DNA from: Rutstroemia sp. NJR-2017a BVV2 | Taxonomy: Eukaryota > Ascomycota > Leotiomycetes > Helotiales > Rutstroemiaceae | DNA length: 64,000 nt | Assembly (NCBI GenBank): GCA_002946415.1 | Contig: NJPS01000013.1 | Coordinates: 806,001 to 870,000 of the forward strand | Direction of reading: 5' to 3' | In this document: positions 12,874-25,300 of the stretch, piece by piece | Numbering within the stretch: the stretch's first letter is position 1 | Layout: each line of letters opens with the position of its first letter | Position numbers and translations under genes: made by a program | The notes under the pieces: model-generated | Database searches by the model: none | What the model was told of the DNA's origin: nothing | The model's input: the letters and a program-made list of their open reading frames with translations, nothing else

Positions 12874-15800
12874 ATGGCGGCGAACGCGTCTTCAATCTCG
12901 GTCACTGGTACGAGGATTTGGGTGTACATCTATGAGGAAGTCTGCTAATCTTTCACAGTTCGTGTTCGACCATTTACTATTCGAGAAGCTGCTCAAATGT
13001 TCGTACCCCTCGTTCCTTAGAGCTCCACACCGACTTGTACTAATCATTTTGTAGCACAAAATCTGACGATGGCACATTATTTTTGGGGGAGGGTTCTTTG
13101 GCAGCTGCACCCACACCGAAATTGGGCGGGAAGGGAATTCGTTCTGTTATAAAAGTGGTCGACGACAGGTGCCTGTAAGTATTCTACCAACCGCGTCAGA
13201 TTTAGAGCTAATGGAAGCAGTGTTTTCGACCCCCCAGAAGATAGTCCGGTAACTAGATTCTCGAAAACTGTGGTTTCGAATATGGGCAAACGAGTGAAGG
13301 ATCAAACATTCGCATTCGACCGAGTGTTCGACGAAAATACTACACAAGGTGATGTTTACGAATCGACTACGAGAGGGCTCCTGGATAGTGTACTGGATGG
13401 ATACAATGCCACAGTGTTTGCGTACGGTGCTACTGGCTGCGGTAAAACACATACGATTACGGGAACAGCTCAACAACCGGGAATTATTTTCTTGACTATG
13501 CAGGAACTCTTTGAGAAGATCAATGAGAGGTCGGAGGAAAAGCACACAGAAGTCACCTTGTCGTATTTAGAGATCTATAATGAGACGATTCGAGATCTGC
13601 TGGTTCCGGATGGAAGTAAGCAAGGGTTGATGTTGCGAGAGGACGCCAATCAAGCCGTATCTGTTGCTGGGCTTTCGAGTCATCGGCCACAGGATGTGCA
13701 GGAAGTGATGGATATGATTGTCAAGGGAAACGAATACCGCACAATTTCACCAACGGCAGCCAATGCGACGTCCTCTCGATCCCACGCCGTTCTTCAGATC
13801 AATGTTGCCCAAAAGGATCGAAACGCTGCTGTAAACGAACCGCACACTATGGCAACCCTCAGTATCATCGATTTGGCAGGAAGCGAACGTGCGAGTGCGA
13901 CTAAAAATCGAGGAGAGCGATTGATCGAAGGTGCTAATATCAACAAATCCCTTCTTGCGCTGGGTAGTTGTATCAATGCTCTTTGCGACCCGCGAAAGAA
14001 AAACCACGTACCGTACAGAAACTCGAAACTTACCAGATTATTGAAATTCTCTTTGGGGGGCAACTGCCGGACCGTCATGATCGTTTGCGTCAGTCCGTCG
14101 AGCGCCCATTTTGACGAAACTCAAAACACCTTAAGATATGCGAATCGAGCGAAGAACATCCAAACTAAGGTCACACGGAACGTCTTCAATGTCAACAGAC
14201 ACGTGAAGGATTTCCTGGTGAAGATTGATGAGCAGATGGCGATGATTAATGAGCTTAAGGCACAGCAGAAGGATGCGGAGAATATTGCTTTCGCTAAATT
14301 TAGGAAACAGAACGAGAAGAAGGATGGTATTGCTCGCGAGGGTGTTGCTCGTATCCGGGCGGCTTTTGAAAACTCGGCCCCAGAGCGACTGGAGAAACTT
14401 AACCAGATGAAAAAATTGCGACAGATTGAACGAAGAATAAGCGTTTTATCATCCTGGATCGCAGCTTTCGACGGTGTTTGTGACTCTCGGGAAGATGAAG
14501 AGATGCCACCTAGCTTGGCAGCTATGCGAAAGACTGCCCAGGGTATTCTTTTGGAGCTGGAGAACAGCCGACAACATTATCATCAAAGAATGAACAAAAT
14601 CAATTGGGAGCGTGCAATTGACTCGGCCTTACAAAACAGTATCCGACAGATTATCGAAGTAGATGGATGCGACGACAGTCCTGATATTGCTTGCTTGAAT
14701 CGGGAAGCGGAACTTTTGAAGGCCAATGCTTCAAGGGATTCGTACAGAGATGTTTTGCATCAGGAGAAAGGTGCCGATGCGGGTATTTTGCAAGTACTGC
14801 TTTCTGCCCAGTTTGAAATCATCTCTTCCCTAAACGACATTCTTGGTATGAGTGAAGCGGATGCAGTTCAACACGCCAAGAGGATTCTTTCCAAACTTTT
14901 ACAGACTTGCTCAACTACTGCAGCACAGGTTATCAAACCAGACGGGTCACTTAACATTACCGAGAAGTTCCCCCCAACCAAGCTCGGTACACCCAAACGG
15001 AAGAAGCAAGTCGATCTTGGATTCGACTCCATTCCCGCATCAAAACTCCCATCCTTAACAGTTCCACTTTCGATCCCGTCTCCTATCAAAGCATCCCCAA
15101 GACGTCGCAAGGTCGGTACAGTAAAGAAAGGTCTCCATCTCACGCCGAAGAAGACTTCGAAGCGCAGTGTCAGATGGAGAGATGATGATGATGCTGGTGC
15201 CCTGGCTGATTTTGAGAAGACCCCGCAAAAGATCAACTCGCCACCGGATATTTCGATTGTCGAAGAAAGCGTTGTACTACCACCTTTACCTTCTTACCTC
15301 GGCGATGTCTCTACTACCTCACCTGGCTCATCCCCGGTTCCTGCGGCCCCACAATCATCGTTGGATATTAAACCAAAGAATAGTCGGTTCCAGGCTGGAT
15401 TCCTATCAAAAAGATCGGTAGGATCACCACCACCACCAACGATCACCAACCTTTCCTCATCCGATAATGAAAATTCTCCATTACGAACCATTAACCATGG
15501 CGCAAATAGATCCCCGCTCCGCGAATTTACCGATGATGCAGCCAATGACAGCGGCAACAATTCTACCTCAGAAAGCGAGAATTTTAAAGTCGATCGTTCC
15601 GATGGTGTTAGGATAGGCCAGGCTCTTAAACGTTCCGGTTCCCACTCTTCCCGTTCGTCCCATTCCCATTCCGCCTCGGATATTCTGCCCCGCCAACGCA
15701 GAACAAGAAGCCCTACCGCGGCTCAACTTGCGGCGTCGCCACCAAGTGACAATGCCCTGTTTACGGCGAGTCACGCGAGGAGGATGGTTAGAAGTGAGAA

Positions 15801-16047
15801 GGAGTCAGGCTATCTAAGTAGCGTTTTAAGTCCGAGGACGGCCCCAGTTATTAAACATGGACATGGACATGGACATGGACATTCGAGACGGACGACTATC
15901 GATACAGGGAGAAGTGTTAGTGGGTCGATGGGCAGTTCGGCAATTAGATTGACTGGGGCGGCGACAGCGGGTATGGGGTCAGTCGGGAGTGCACCGAAGC
16001 CAAGAGAGACGATTATGAGTGCTGCTGGGAAGGGGGGCTGGAGGTAG
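12874..16047 (+). CDS. Kinesin-8 (Kip3/Klp5/KipB type) motor protein
   Basis: Four exons: 12874-12907, 12959-12998, 13055-13174 and 13221-16047 (introns 51, 56 and 46 bp). The protein is 1006 aa. The motor domain is N-terminal (about residues 8-395): SVTVRVRPF at the start, the P-loop GATGCGKT at 134-141, switch I NATSSRSHAV, switch II DLAGSERA, and a neck NVNRHVKDFLVKI. The motif IRSVIKVVDDRCLVFDPP before the P-loop is characteristic of kinesin-8, the plus-end-directed motors that shorten microtubules and position spindles and nuclei. A coiled-coil region at about 400-600 is followed by a basic, Ser/Pro-rich tail. The tail contains HGHGHGHGH, encoded by a 6-bp repeat near 15857-15881. The four N-terminal exons were joined by phase and rebuild the motor start without gaps. 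Confidence 0.93.
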
Positions 16048-17530
16048 ATGGGTTGAATGTGAAGGGAGAGGGATTGTATGATTATGCACGGACGTGTGGA
16101 TGAGTAACGAGAGCATTTGGATTGGGGTGATATTAAGATTCTTGTGTTTACTTTACTTTGTTGTTCGTTTCATGTTTGTCCTTCTCATGTTGCTGCATTG
16201 GGTGGAGGAATGGTAATGGCGTTGAAGATTTCTACTCTCGAACCATTAGGACAGGAGTTGAATTGGGTCATAGACTCAATCATGGTTGCAGTTGCGCGAG
16301 ACTTTTACTTTTCATCATTGTCTTGTCTATGCTACAGCATTGGCGTCTGGTGTTGATAGATGCATAATTGCATAGATGGATGGATTCATCGCTTCATGAT
16401 GAATGCGTTGACGCACTTTTGTATTGAGAGGAGATGAGATGATATTAGTTTAATGGATATCAATATGATTAGTAGTATGACTACAGATTCTGCCTAGCCT
16501 TGTTGATGGTTGTATCGAGCTGTCGTGTTATATTTTGTACAATCTAATGCTTTAATTTGAGCTAAACGCTCTGATGGTCGTCAAGTTAAGCGAAAGGAGT
16601 AAAGGGAAGGAAGACTTGGCGATCCCGGCATCGGTCCACGGAGTAACCAATGAACGAATACTGTAAACGAACCGACCAATCAACAACCAACCGCTCAACC
16701 AAACATTACTGCACACCTGATTTTCTCAATTCCAATACTTCATCTCATCGCTCCTAGAAAAGTCAAAGAATTACTCAGCTTGCCTGACCTGGTTCCCAAC
16801 ATTTCGATAGACAGCGTACAACCGCGCGTCTCGGTAGGTCAAAGTAAGTCTTACATTAGCACGCGACTTTGCTGGCGCGGCCGCACGACCAGCACTCTGT
16901 ACAGCGTACTGTTACACGGATATTTAGCGCCCTAGCCACGGACCACGAATTTGACCTTTTCTAACTTGTTGTCTTTCAGGTTCTCGTCTGGGTTTAGCAT
17001 ATATATATAATGGACGCTGTGTTGTGTTTGTGGTCGGGCGGTTGGGCCTGAGGATGAGGATGAGGATGGAGGGAAGGAAGATAAGGAGAGACGGATGGGA
17101 TGACGGATTGTTTGTGCTGAGAGTAAGTTAGTGGTGGTATATGTTTGTTTGTTGCTCGGTGCCTTGCGTTTCTTTTATTCCTTTCTCTCTCCTTGCTTTT
17201 CGTGAATACTCGTGTTTCATCTTTTTGCTCATATTTCTGGTTTAACGGCATACGATTATTATTCTTGCATTCTTTTATCTTGCGTGTTGTTACTCGTATA
17301 ATTTGATCTTCTTTTAAGTCATCATATGGTTCGTTGATCGAATAAGTCGTGTGCTTTTTCTTAACTACAAAAAGACATTCATTCAGGCAAAAACTCGTTC
17401 GCAAAGGTTATCTCAATCATTCTTTCAGTCTCCAATCCCACATTCAACACGAATCTTGTCTCCGGTTCCAACCCGCAATTTACACCTTTTCTATTCACAC
17501 CGCACTATCTCCACCCTACTACACCCCATA
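16048..17530. other. Intergenic, no gene seen
   Basis: No supported gene. The first 300 bases are G/T-rich, continuing the 3' end of the kinesin gene. Positions 16660-16760 are A/C-rich and 17000-17250 G/T-rich, another instance of the skew switch described in the findings. CATATATATATAATGG lies at about 16998-17013. The last 180 bases are a C-rich leader before the next start codon. Confidence 0.45.
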
Positions 17531-18650
17531 ATGTTTCTCACACCCTCGAACCCCTCCACCCCTCTAACAAGCACAAACCCCATAATCCAAGCCATCCAAC
17601 TCCTCAAACTAGCACTCGACCAATCGACCTACAAATTACTCTCCCTAATCGCGCTGCTCGCTTCAGAAGGCTCGGGAGTTGTCAGTTATGGTGTTTTAAG
17701 AGGAGCTGTTGCTGCTTCTAATGATATCAATGGTGCCGCAGATGATTGTTATGATGAAGATTCGTACGTTCTTTGTTTTCTATCGCTGTGAATGTTCTGC
17801 TAACGAGAAATCATGAAATAGATTCATCCTTAACCTCGACGATCTTCTGGACCTGCAATTGCTGAGTCGGGTGGATGTACGGAATGGGATATATATTTCG
17901 AAGGAAGTGAGGAGATTCGTGTTTGATGAAATGGGGAGGGAGGAATTTGAGATGTGTTGGGAAGGATTGGCGGGTTGGTTGGTGGGGGTTTTGGAGTCGG
18001 GGGCTGGTAAGAGTAGGGAGGTAGTTGGGGAGGGAAAGGCGGTGATGGAAAAGAGTGTGGAGAAAGGGGAAGAGAATAAAAAAATAGATGGTGGTGTTGA
18101 GGGAGGAGAATTTGAAAGTGAATGCGAGTGGGTGAGGACCAAGGATGGGAAGTGGGTTATGAAAGAACCTGAACCGGAGGTTGAGGAAGAGGATAATAAG
18201 ACAGAGGAGACGGATAATAAGGAAGAATTCATGGCGCGGGGGGAAGAATATGTTCAATGTGCTTTTGCGCTGTTGGGCTCTTTTGTAGAGTGGGGAAAGA
18301 GAAACGGAGGATTGGGAGTGGGTGGACGAGATAGGGGAAGGGGGAGAGGAGTCAAGAATTTGGTGGTGAGGCTGTTGGGTATTTTGAGGAGTGGCGGAGG
18401 GATTGGTGGGAGTGCAGGAAAGGGAACTGAGGTTGTTCATGGGGGGAAGAAAGCAGAAGGAGGAGTTGGTGGAGAAAGAGGGGTCAACGCGAAGAATATG
18501 GTGGAGAAAAACAGAGAGGTGAAGAAAGAGGATACATCTGATGGGAGCACGATGAGGAATATGGAAACAGAAAGCTTTGGTGCGGAGAATTCGATGGCGA
18601 AGCAGGTTGCAATGAGTAGAGTAGTGGTTAGTGTGGTTGAGTGTGCGTGA
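17531..18650 (+). CDS. Unknown protein with strongly skewed codon composition
   Basis: Two exons: 17531-17763 and 17822-18650, with a 58-bp intron (GTACGT donor, CTAAC branch site, ATAG acceptor). The protein is 353 aa. Residues 1-140 look folded (IIQAIQLLKLALDQSTYKLL, NLDDLLDLQLLSRVDVRNGIYISKEVRRFVFDEM). The rest is a low-complexity Glu/Gly/Lys/Val-rich tail, probably disordered. I do not recognise the family. Exon 1 is A/C-rich and nearly G-free. Exon 2 is G-rich and nearly C-free: 17941-18000 has 30 G and 2 C. The tail composition is therefore explained by base skew as much as by protein selection. The complementary strand is also open over part of exon 2, but the intron fit and leader favour this strand. 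Confidence 0.6.
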
Positions 18651-19050
18651 CCTTGAATCACGGGTTCAGGGTTAGGCATAAACTCACTGGCCTAGTGACT
18701 AGAATGAGATGTATGAATGCGCTGGCATAATTTGTTAATTTACTTGCATTTGTCATAAAGATGAGTCGATATCAGCGTGCAAATATTATGAGAAGACATT
18801 TAGATTGTTGCGTCGCAACACAAGACCACCCGGGGAATTGTGGGTGCTCGTAAGACCATTTTTCCATGGACTCCGAGAAATAATACGTAGTCATGCGATT
18901 TATACTATTAATATCCGTATACAGTGTCAAATTATACATTATTATTATTGTCAAGTATTCCGCGGTCGCTGCCTATAGAATAAATATCCTCCTAGCACCA
19001 CCCTCGAAAGCTGTCACACCGTCCCCAGAGATATCACTCCCGTTATCGTC
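18651..19050. other. Intergenic, convergent gene ends
   Basis: An A/T-rich spacer between the ends of the 17.5-kb gene (+) and the 19-kb small gene (-). Nothing coding is seen. The right end (18990-19050) becomes C-rich. Confidence 0.5.
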
Positions 19051-19428
19051 CTACTGATCTAACATCGGCAACTCAGCCTTCTTCTCCCAAGCGCCCTGTT
19101 TTATCAACTGGTTTCGGATCTGCGCGAGCTGCTTCTCGCTTGGTCTTCCTCTCCTTCTACGCACTGCGCCTGCGGGGGTTGTCTCGGGTAGGCGTGCTTG
19201 TGTTTTTGTTCTGTAGTGGTGAAGGGCAATGATGGCTGCGAGAGCGAAGAGAAACAAAGCTTTGGTGTTGAAATTAGGCGGGAGGAATATGAAGACTCCA
19301 GTGGCGGCGAGGATTAGGGTTGCGGTGGTCTGCCGGGGTGAATTGATGGCAGACATGACAGCTGAGGCAGCATTGTTCAGAGCGGATACCAATCGGTACT
19401 TCTTCTTGGTGGAATTTTGCTTAGACAT
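19051..19428 (-). CDS. Small membrane protein of unknown function
   Basis: A single exon gives 125 aa. There are two likely transmembrane helices (TATLILAATGVFIFL at about 35-50 and ALFLFALAAIIALHHY at about 57-73). The N-terminus is basic (MSKQNSTKKKYR) and the C-terminal part is highly basic, with RRRRGRPSEKQLAQIRNQL. The layout suggests a two-helix membrane protein with both ends on the same side, perhaps in the ER or mitochondria. I do not recognise the family. The last third lies in a C-rich plus-strand stretch and the rest in a G/T-rich one. Confidence 0.55.
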   Translation of the reverse strand: MSKQNSTKKKYRLVSALNNAASAVMSAINSPRQTTATLILAATGVFIFLPPNFNTKALFLFALAAIIALHHYRTKTQARLPETTPAGAVRRRRGRPSEKQLAQIRNQLIKQGAWEKKAELPMLDQ

Positions 19429-19707
19429 TGTGATTGATAGGTAAACGGTGGATGTTTCTGAAAGATAGATTGGATATGTGGGTAATTGACAAAAAAGTGC
19501 TGCATGTAGTTTGTGCGGACGAAATGTGCTAGGCCGCGGTAGAACTTACGTAAGCGAGAGTTTAGCCGAGGGCATAAGGGGAGATGTTAGTGCTAGGCCC
19601 GGTCTATGCAGTCGATAATTGGCCTTCTAGAACAACGCTTAAAGCACTCTGTTTCTAACTCAGGTACCGAATTAGGTGGAGAGAAACGTCTCATCGGTCA
19701 AATGCTC

Positions 19708-20121
19708 CTAAAATTGCCATCTTTCGTGCTGTATCCCTTCCCGGTGTACGGCGAGTCCATAACGATCACGCACCCGGTTTGTTATCTCCACGCAAGCATA
19801 CACAATTTCAACAGCAAATGCAATTCTGTATAGCAATACCCGTATGTCATTAATCCCCATGTATCGCAATATTCTAAGGATGAGACCTTCTCGTGCATAT
19901 ATCGCTCGGCCGTTCCTTCCGACACCGATCACTTGCCGACGGGGTATCAGCGGCGGAAGCATTCTAATAAGCCACAGTGTTATCTCGAAAACGATGAGAT
20001 TCTCAATTATGTGAATCAAGAACATTAGATCTGATGAGCCTTTGTCATTCATTGTGTTGGCGTTGTATGTAGGAACTCGGGACCGGGTGGTGTTGCCTTC
20101 GAACAAGATATGGACTTCCAT
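19708..20121 (-). CDS. Small hypothetical protein
   Basis: A single open frame of 137 aa has one hydrophobic segment (LIHIIENLIVFEITLWLI, about 35-53) and an Arg-rich remainder. No family is recognised. The start at 20121 is the first ATG of the frame. The evidence is only frame length and a plausible membrane segment, so this may be a chance frame. Confidence 0.35.
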   Translation of the reverse strand: MEVHILFEGNTTRSRVPTYNANTMNDKGSSDLMFLIHIIENLIVFEITLWLIRMLPPLIPRRQVIGVGRNGRAIYAREGLILRILRYMGINDIRVLLYRIAFAVEIVYACVEITNRVRDRYGLAVHREGIQHERWQF

Positions 20122-21042
20122 GGTGAGCGATCTGTGTTACGAATTTTGGCGGTGCTATACATTGGAGAAGATGAATTTCGAGTCTAAATACGCTAGAGAT
20201 GAACTTTGAGGTCGTTCCAGCTCCAAAATGTCTGCTCTGTGCTTTTATACCCAAAAATCATGATAGAATTTCTAATTCACTGCCTATGCTGAACAAGCGA
20301 AGAACATACAGGAGAACAACTGCGGAGGAGGAAGGGGAAATTAATTAGTGAACAAAGAAATGGAAAATGTTGGTACAGAAGTCCAGTCCTTCAACAAGAG
20401 GGTTAGCAAAAAATGGAATGACAAAGGCCTTGTGTGTGTTTCTTTCGGTTCATATCGCGTGTCTCCCATAAGCGCTGGATCATGACAGGGTGTTTCCAAA
20501 AGACCCTGAAAATTCCCCGACCGACGGAATAGTCAATCTCCAGTGGTGTCGGTGCATACAATTACAGTTGCTGGAGGCTTACTGCCAACTGGAATCGGAA
20601 GGGGTATGCGAGGTACGAACGGACAATGCTATTTTCCGGTGAATCCAGGAAATAGTGTGGCAATCCATGAACCATTAGGAAGTTATGTTTGGATCCTTCA
20701 CACAGTCATCATTAACTAGTATGCAATTTACTCCACGAAAGGCACTGCCAGGTGGATAGTTGTAGTATCTGTTCGGCTCCGTCCGAACCAGGATCAGGCT
20801 GGAGAATCGTGGAGATGATCTTCCGTAGATCTGATGCATCACCTTTGAAGTATGACTATAGAGAATGTGGTACGTGAAAAGCCAATTCGCTCGTCAGAGA
20901 TTGACATGCTGCTCGTTCAGAAAGATAGACCATCCATTACTATGTGATACCCGCTGTACCTGATCTCGACCAGATTTTACTGTATATCGCTTTATTGAGA
21001 ATCGCTCGCACCATCATCCAAAACACCATCGCATGTGACTGG
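20122..21042. other. Intergenic, no gene seen
   Basis: No supported coding frame in either strand. The last 60 bases become C-rich ahead of the 3' end of the minus-strand gene at 21043. Confidence 0.45.
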
Positions 21043-21882
21043 CTAATTTACATCCTTTTCATCTTCGCACATTTCACACGTGTCTTCCTCCACAGAGTCA
21101 TACACAATATCAGCTGAATCTTCATCCATACCATCCCGAGACTTTTTGCCCTTCTTTATCCGATATCTCTTCTTAACCCATCGATCAGCAGTCTCGCTCC
21201 ATTCCCAATCTGATGCTTCCATATGTCTCGTCGACGCTTGATTTCCTTCCGGGCCCACCATCCAGGCGATGCCGTCCGGACTCAGATTTAAGTGCCATCC
21301 ACACATCCCCGACTCCTTCACAGGCTTTCCGCATGTAAGGTTGTGCACTTTGTTTGTAATGTATTGGCAGGTGGTTTGAGGCTTTCTTTGGAAGATGCTG
21401 TCTCTGTAGATTATGGTTATGCGCGGCTTGTCGGGAGTATCCGTTGCGTTCGATTGAGGGTCTTTTGTAGTCTGCTTTTCGTACTCGTCTTGGTATGTGG
21501 ATGAACGAGACAGTGACACCTGCTTGTCTTCACCTCCGCTAGCTATAGATTCTGAAGACCCATGCATGATTTTGTCTTTGTAAGTGCTGGCTATTCTTGA
21601 TCGTTTCGGGTCAGCTTCGCACAGTGCGTGGGCGGCGCTGAATGTGACGAACCTTATGATTGGGAAAAGGTCGATAGGTTTGCGTATGTGGTGAAAGTGT
21701 CGTGAAAATCCAAGAATGGCTACAAATGTTTGATATAGGCGCAGCTGTTTGGCGTCGACAGAATCGAAGAGTATTAGAAGGTTTATTTTGTTTACTTCGA
21801 AGGTAGAAGGGGCGACCGAAATTTTAAATTGCTCTGCTTTGATCAGATGCCTCACAGTGAATTTCATGACAAATTCACTCAT
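21043..21882 (-). CDS. Unknown protein with a small Cys/His cluster
   Basis: A single exon gives 279 aa. Near residues 180-208 a compact Cys/His group (CQYIT, LTCGKPV, GMCGWHL) has spacing C-x12-C-x8-C-x2-H, which could bind zinc. The C-terminus is first basic (RYRIKKGKKS) and then acidic, with CEMCEDEKDVN at the end. The N-terminal third has hydrophobic stretches but no clear helix bundle. I do not recognise the family. A longer N-terminus from an upstream exon cannot be excluded. The coding sequence spans a C-rich to G/T-rich switch at about 21340 on the plus strand. Confidence 0.5.
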   Translation of the reverse strand: MSEFVMKFTVRHLIKAEQFKISVAPSTFEVNKINLLILFDSVDAKQLRLYQTFVAILGFSRHFHHIRKPIDLFPIIRFVTFSAAHALCEADPKRSRIASTYKDKIMHGSSESIASGGEDKQVSLSRSSTYQDEYEKQTTKDPQSNATDTPDKPRITIIYRDSIFQRKPQTTCQYITNKVHNLTCGKPVKESGMCGWHLNLSPDGIAWMVGPEGNQASTRHMEASDWEWSETADRWVKKRYRIKKGKKSRDGMDEDSADIVYDSVEEDTCEMCEDEKDVN

Positions 21883-22388
21883 TGAATTGTTAAGGTCAAC
21901 CTCTTATGACCATGGTACTACATTGGCCTATGCTTGATGGCTGTATTCAGAAAGTTTTTTTCTGACTGGAGTCATTCACTGCGGTCTGTCATCAGATTGG
22001 TGAGTCGAACACCCAGAATCCTCTTAATATTGTATACATCTTTAAAGACAACATCTCATCTAGAATTCGATGTGGTTTTCTCATAGTGAGTCATTATACG
22101 GCGAGATGTTGAGTGGTAGATCGATTTGACAATGTTCCCGAAGTCACGAGAGACTCGTGAGATCTTAACCACGCTGCAAATTCACTTTCTGTATTGAAAC
22201 TCGGACTGGATATGGGTGAAGGGTAATTATATCGGTGCCGCCATCGCAATCAGCGAGACCATTCAGCCGGTTGTAATCAACAGGGCTGCAGCGGGAACGA
22301 GTTCTGCCGCAAGGATCTCCACTGTATATGATAATAGATTGATGAATAAGTAGTAAAGAACTAACGATGAAGACCTCCAGGACCAGTT
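21883..22388. other. Intergenic, no gene seen
   Basis: A 506-bp spacer upstream of the Cys/His gene and downstream of the 1028-aa gene. Only short frames are present. Confidence 0.45.
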
Positions 22389-25300
22389 TCACATTTCGTC
22401 CCGCACGGGCTGAAGCCCCTCACCGGGGTCTGAGTAGTGAGCGCTTACTACCGCCGGTCTTCTAGCTGGAGAATAGCTATCGTGTTGGTGCGATAGACCA
22501 TGGCCAACAGCATCTACAGGAGACGAGTCTATACGTTGATGGACTTCTCGAGAGGGTGAAATAGTACGTGTATCCGCTTCAATATTTTTTTTTGTGAAGA
22601 CCTTTGTTTCCTTGTTTGGGTCAATTGTCTGAGCGTCATCTCTCTTTGAGTGAGTGATTTCCGTTGGTTGGTGAGCCATCTTGGTGCTTGGAAGCCTGGT
22701 ATCTGTAATGTTCGCCTCGTCTGGAGTCGATGAGATTGGACGAGCATCTAACCCCGCCTTATGATATTCTGCTCTTTCCCCTCTTTCCTTCTCATCTACT
22801 TCCTCTCTTTTAGTTTTCTCCCTTTCCTCTCTTCCCTTGTTCTCTCTTTTCTTTCTTTCCTTGTCCTCTCTTTCCTGTCTTTTCTTGACCCCTCCTACCC
22901 ATTTATTTGTTAATCTTCTCCGTTCTCCTTTTTTCTTTTTTAATGGGTATATCATTCCGTCTATTACTATACTAGTTCCTGAATCTGAATTCGATTCTGA
23001 TTCTGAGTTAGATTCTGATAGCCATTCTGAGTCTAAGTCCGACGACCATGTATACTGGCTTCTTGTTCTCGCTCTTCCGTATTCTGGCGGCCGTGGCGCA
23101 GGAGATGATCCACGCGGCGCCGGTGCACTGGTCTGTCTATAGGAAGGTCGACTCGGCCTTCTGTCTGCTATATTCCTTGTAGTAGGCGATAGTGGAGGAG
23201 AATATCTAACATTTCGGTTCGGAACCCCACCCGAGTTTGCAGGTATCCTATGCATGCTTGCACGTCCTGGAATACTAAGATTCAAAGCTTCTTCATAGAT
23301 GTGATGAGGCAAACTGTCAAGTAGATCTTCAGCCATTTGCTCTAAACGATTTGTCTCCGTTGTGTGTCTGCCTGAAAAGCGGTAAAGTGCAGCTTGCACC
23401 ATCCGCTGGCACCACTGTATTAGGGGGTCCTGAATATCGTATGATATTGGTTGAAGGGCGTCAAACGCAGACAGTTCGTCTTTAAGGCTCTGACGTGACT
23501 CCTCATCGGTAACAAGAAGGTACTTTGATAGAAGAGTTTCTAAATAGCCAACCATATCTCCTTGCAGCGTCTTCTGCACGTGACACAGTCGCTCAAAAAG
23601 CTCTTTGGGTTGCGGTGAACGGCATATCATTTCTCGCAAGCAAGCCACCTCGATTCTGTAGTCTCCTAGGTCCTGTGAAGCCCTAAGAGCATGTTGTAGC
23701 AACTCATCAGAGTTTACTGGCTGCTCTGGGACAGGCCATCCAGAATTTTCCGACTTGATAGGTACGTAGATCGGAAGGATACTTGTCCACACGCTGAGAC
23801 CAGGAAGACTTTTCATATATTTGGAGTTGAAACCAGCATTTGTAGACTTTATGCCTGGCGCATTATCTGCTAAATGCCTTTCTAATCCCTTTTGAACAAT
23901 GATCAATGATATGTATGGTCGTGACTTGATACTTGGAAGGTCATTTTCTTTGATACATGCTGCAAACATTCTTGCATGCTCCAAGCACCGTTTCGCAATT
24001 GCAAGCACACCTTTATCAAAAGACAGGACGGACATGGAGAGCAGACCCTGGCATAAATCAACGAGTATGGCGAGAGTAGCGAGATACGTAGATTCGTCGT
24101 AATGCTGGGTACTAACTCCCCAGTCGTTCAGAAATTTCTCAGGAAAATTGGCATCGAAGAGATCCTCACGAAACAGGGTCTCCCAGGTCTGTGCACCACC
24201 GAAGGTTGGGTGTGAGCTTGAAATGAGGTCTCTAAGCTCCCAAATCCTGCCTTCGTCTAGAAGGGAATCGTAATACCCAGACAACTCGAACCAGGGAAAT
24301 CCTTCTTCAACTGTTTTTGCATATGCGAAGTTCGATCTTGCGATCGAATGGACCAGAATAGCCCAAAAATGGTTGATTAGTTGTACCTTCCATAGTAAGT
24401 AAGCTTCTGTTTAATCTCGAGTAATTCTGGTAGACCTACTTCCGTCAAACTTAGGCTAAAGTCTTCACGAAGATGTTTCCGATCTTGAAGCCTGCGAAAG
24501 TCTGTCCCTGCACCGCCCGTCAATGCACACACTCGCCGGAGCGCGCCTTGGGAATATATGTCCGCGATACCTCCGATCAGGCAGAAAGCCGTGTCCATCA
24601 TTCCTGGATTGCTCTTATTGTTTCCAGATAGATCTGTACGAGATAATTGAGGACGAGGTACACTAACCCCGTCCAAGGATTGTGACCGGGCAGGCATATA
24701 CCGCTCTTCAATCTTGCGATCCTTTCCTCTGGTGGCAGGACCACCCGCTGATACACGAGCTGTGCTTGGGAATGAGGCCTTGGAATCAGACGGCATATAT
24801 GCCTTTAGCTCAGATCTTTGCAGTAGGTCTTTAAGGCGTTGGTAAGCTCCCTGCTGCAAAAGCATTTCCGCGTATTCAATCGCAACAAGTGGATTATTGA
24901 GATACTCGTCTAGGTTGGTTTGGAAGTATTTTTCAGCAGCATGAAAATCCCCCAATCTTTTCAAACGCGAGAACTCCTCAAGTTGACTCTCGATATCCCC
25001 CTCAACGTCTAATTCGAGGCTGATGGTAATATCTTGATCGGAATCAAGTCTCAATACCACTTGGGTATCTTTCATTGAATCTCCCTTCCGAAGGAGAGGA
25101 TTCTCTCGCTCTTCATGAATGCGATTATTGATAGTGGCAGACGTTAATCCCTCTCTAAATCGCCCTCTGTCTATACTGCTCTCTCTTCCAGTCACAACAA
25201 TAGGTGAAGGACTTCTCACCACAGTAGGCGAACGCCCTCTCCCACCGATAGGCGAACGAACTCTCTCAACGCTTCTCGTGCGATTAGTTATGGGCGCCTC

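Noticed and set aside
13270..16047. Kinesin starting at 13270
   Set aside because: That frame begins with GTG and lacks the first motor strand. Three upstream exons restore SVTVRVRPF and the kinesin-8 signature.
17811..18440. A 209-codon minus-strand frame opposite exon 2 of the 17.5-kb gene
   Set aside because: It is explained by the same skew, lacks domain features and starts in a low-complexity stretch. The plus strand has a matching intron and leader.
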